From Mesostigma viride (Eukaryota > Streptophyta > Mesostigmatophyceae > Mesostigmatales > Mesostigmataceae), in NCBI GenBank assembly GCA_009746045.1, contig RPFO01000079.1, forward strand, positions 6,862,953 to 6,926,952: a stretch of 64,000 nucleotides of DNA, given 5' to 3'. The first letter of the stretch is position 1, and the number at the start of each line of letters is the position of its first letter. The notes beneath the pieces are model-generated. The model saw only the letters and a list, made by a program, of their open reading frames with translations, ran no database searches and was not told where the DNA came from. Below, piece after piece: positions 63,201 to 64,000 of the stretch. Made by a program: the position numbers and the translations under genes.

Positions 63201-64000
63201 AGGACTTTCCCCATTCGGACACGGCAGGTTAGGAGGCGGCCCGTTGGTAGGAGGCGGCCCATTCGTAGGAGGCGCACGATCAGGATCCTGCCCATCCAAA
63301 GGCCCCTCATTCAGCGCTCCCCATCAGCAAGCCATCCGCATCGATGGAAGCGACGCGGGTGGCAGAACAAGGGCCGCGACGACAGGAGCGACCGTGTCAG
63401 GGTTACGGTCCCCTGCGCCCATGGCGGCAATGACTCCTGCGCAGCAGCTGGGCACGCCGAGCCAAGCTCCCTACGGCACAACCTTGCTTTCCGACCGCAC
63501 GACTGCCGTGGGAGCAAGGCCCGTCGGCAACGGCACGCACCAAAGCATGGCCACGCGCCAAGGCACGGCCACACGTCAAGGCACGGCGTTATTGTCGTCG
63601 TCGCAGCCAGCAGCCGACCATGATGTGCCGATGAGCCATGCTGCACGTGAAAGCGCATCTCTCTCGACAAATGGCCTGGCCCAACCACCACCGGCGCACC
63701 AGGCTCGCCCAGGCCCCGTGCCTGCCAGGGGGCGACGCGGCACGCGCCCCCCACCCGTGGCAGGAGCAGCGTCCGGCGAGGCGGCGGATGCTGCGGTATT
63801 CCCCACGCACAGGCCGACCAACGGCCTTGTCTCGCGGCAAGGTCACTCACTAGTCCCGCCGCCGCCACCCGTCACAGGACCTGCGAAATCCCCGTCAACA
63901 ACTAGGCAGGCGAGCCGTGCCCCCCGACCGACCACAGGCCCCGGCGTGCCGCTCGATCCTGTACTACCCCAGGCTATCGGTAACCCCTGGAGCATGCCCG
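51215..64000 (+). CDS. chromomethylase-like cytosine-C5 DNA methyltransferase with chromodomains, 3' partial
   Basis: The family transfers methyl from S-adenosylmethionine to cytosine in nuclear DNA and reads methylated histone H3 through a chromodomain. Exons: 51215-52924, 53410-54552, 55311-55493, 55977-56129, 57230-57310, 59037-60095, 61697-62253, 62961 to the window end (frame open at 64000); about 1975 residues so far. Exon 1: acidic region (about 85-290) and two chromodomain-like segments, about 326-370 (DQFLVQWAGCREFTWEM) and 386-447 (LKWLIKWKGWLIPTWEPKD). Motif I: VYAGAGGMHMQG, then AAIEINRDAAATYKLNHP. Motif IV: VHVIIGGPPCQ, catalytic Cys codon 55488-55490, then GWSGYNAY. Motif VI reads FVVMEEV, not MENV. 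Motif VIII: MGCPQTRERLILMAA. Later blocks: LGDAISCDLP, NQVDILRIRTIP, VLSIRHRARIQGFPDNF, QVANSVSPQLTKAL. Unlike plant CMTs the clear chromodomains precede motif I; no BAH domain was recognised. CMT assignment is from motif recall. Confidence 0.88.
51646..51880 (+). repeat. (GAGGAA)n tract coding for poly-glutamate
   Basis: About 35 GAGGAA hexamers in frame inside methyltransferase exon 1, giving a run of some 70 Glu, followed by Glu-Gly and Glu-rich sequence. The purity at the DNA level suggests recent slippage expansion. Confidence 0.95.
56220..56760 (+). repeat. decayed copies of the methyltransferase exon-4 end plus donor
   Basis: The exon ends TTTGTGGTCATGGAGGAG/GTGGGCTGG. Echoes occur at about 56228-56250 (GTGGTCATGAAGTAGGTGGG), 56293-56312 (CTAGAGGAGGTGAGGTG), 56590-56611 (CTTGGAGGAGGTGGGCCGGG), 56660-56688 (GAGGAGGTAGGCGGG) and 56690-56720 (CCTTTGTGGTCATAGAGGAT). 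Most keep AGGT. Confidence 0.78.
56440..56525. repeat. 18-bp tandem repeat (TTCTATGTAGTATATGCT)
   Basis: Four clear copies and two degraded ones, in the same intron as the decoy exon ends. Confidence 0.92.
57594..57743. repeat. 50-bp tandem repeat, three copies
   Basis: Units starting CTAGGATATCTTATATTAAT at 57594, 57644 and 57694, sharing ATGACCATAGTACTACATGT. Confidence 0.95.
57905..58312. repeat. dispersed roughly 420-bp element, copy 2 (methyltransferase intron)
   Basis: Same orientation and end points as 33188-33612. It is flanked by 20-bp CATGGTATCAATAACC repeats on both sides (57783-57818 and 58325-58380). Confidence 0.82.
58546..58567. repeat. C homopolymer
   Basis: About 22 consecutive C just before the GACC array. 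Confidence 0.9.
58624..59009. repeat. (GACC)n array
   Basis: About 95 GACC tetramers with four AACC and one GACG interruption, ending about 27 bases before the methyltransferase exon at 59037. Open frames through it (Arg-Pro-Thr-Asp or Gly-Arg-Ser-Val) are artefacts. Confidence 0.97.
60910..61180. repeat. 54-bp tandem repeat, five copies
   Basis: Units starting TTATAGCGTAACGCACCCCG at 60910, 60964, 61018, 61072 and 61126, with CTTCTACTGCTAT in each. Methyltransferase intron. Confidence 0.95.
61437..61602. repeat. palindromic GGATCCTACGTA repeat with AT-rich spacers
   Basis: Two tandem copies of about 70-73 bp plus the start of a third: GGATCCTACGTAAGGGATCC followed by AATTATCATATTATTATATA and ACTACTATATATTACTAT. 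Confidence 0.92.

Overview
The window looks like nuclear DNA of a photosynthetic eukaryote of the green lineage, probably an alga with a repeat-rich genome. The basis is split genes with short exons (about 50-250 nt) and introns up to several kb, a thylakoid-lumen immunophilin with a chloroplast-plus-Tat type leader, and a chromomethylase-type DNA methyltransferase, a family known from green plants. I cannot name the species.

Layout. (1) 562-10321, + strand: the last 14 exons of a transportin/importin-beta2 gene whose 5' half lies before the window. (2) About 12.5-21.0 kb: a graveyard of non-LTR (LINE) elements on both strands. It holds one intact 453-codon ORF1, several broken reverse transcriptases, repeated 3' ends and tRNA-like SINEs. 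(3) 29569-21116, - strand: a nine-exon CstF-64 gene (mRNA 3'-end processing). (4) 30463-41794, + strand: a ten-exon NADH-cytochrome b5 reductase, starting 0.9 kb from CstF-64 in a divergent pair. (5) 47014-43025, - strand: a six-exon lumenal FKBP, tail-to-tail with the reductase. (6) 51215 to beyond 64000, + strand: a chromodomain/cytosine-C5 methyltransferase gene related to plant CMTs, open at the window end. The genes are unrelated housekeeping or chromatin functions. There is no operon logic; the two divergent promoter intervals are the only positional coupling.

Exons were joined by hand from splice-site consensus, reading-frame phase and remembered family motifs. All phases close, except one probable one-base frameshift in the Gly/Met-rich exon of CstF-64. 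Two introns use GC-AG ends.

The most unusual property of the window is how its introns are built. In at least four of the five genes, decayed copies of exon ends together with the adjacent splice site (donor or acceptor) lie in the flanking intron, often in tandem. This suggests that introns here grow by repeated duplication of segments spanning exon-intron junctions, leaving series of decoy splice sites. On top of this are a 9 x 68-bp satellite, a roughly 280-bp interstitial telomere-like TTAGGGG tract, a 1.85-kb CCCT/CCT tract just upstream of the methyltransferase, (GACC)n, (ACGC)n, (CT)n and (GAGGAA)n arrays, a TA-flanked MITE, a fold-back element and several dispersed repeat families.
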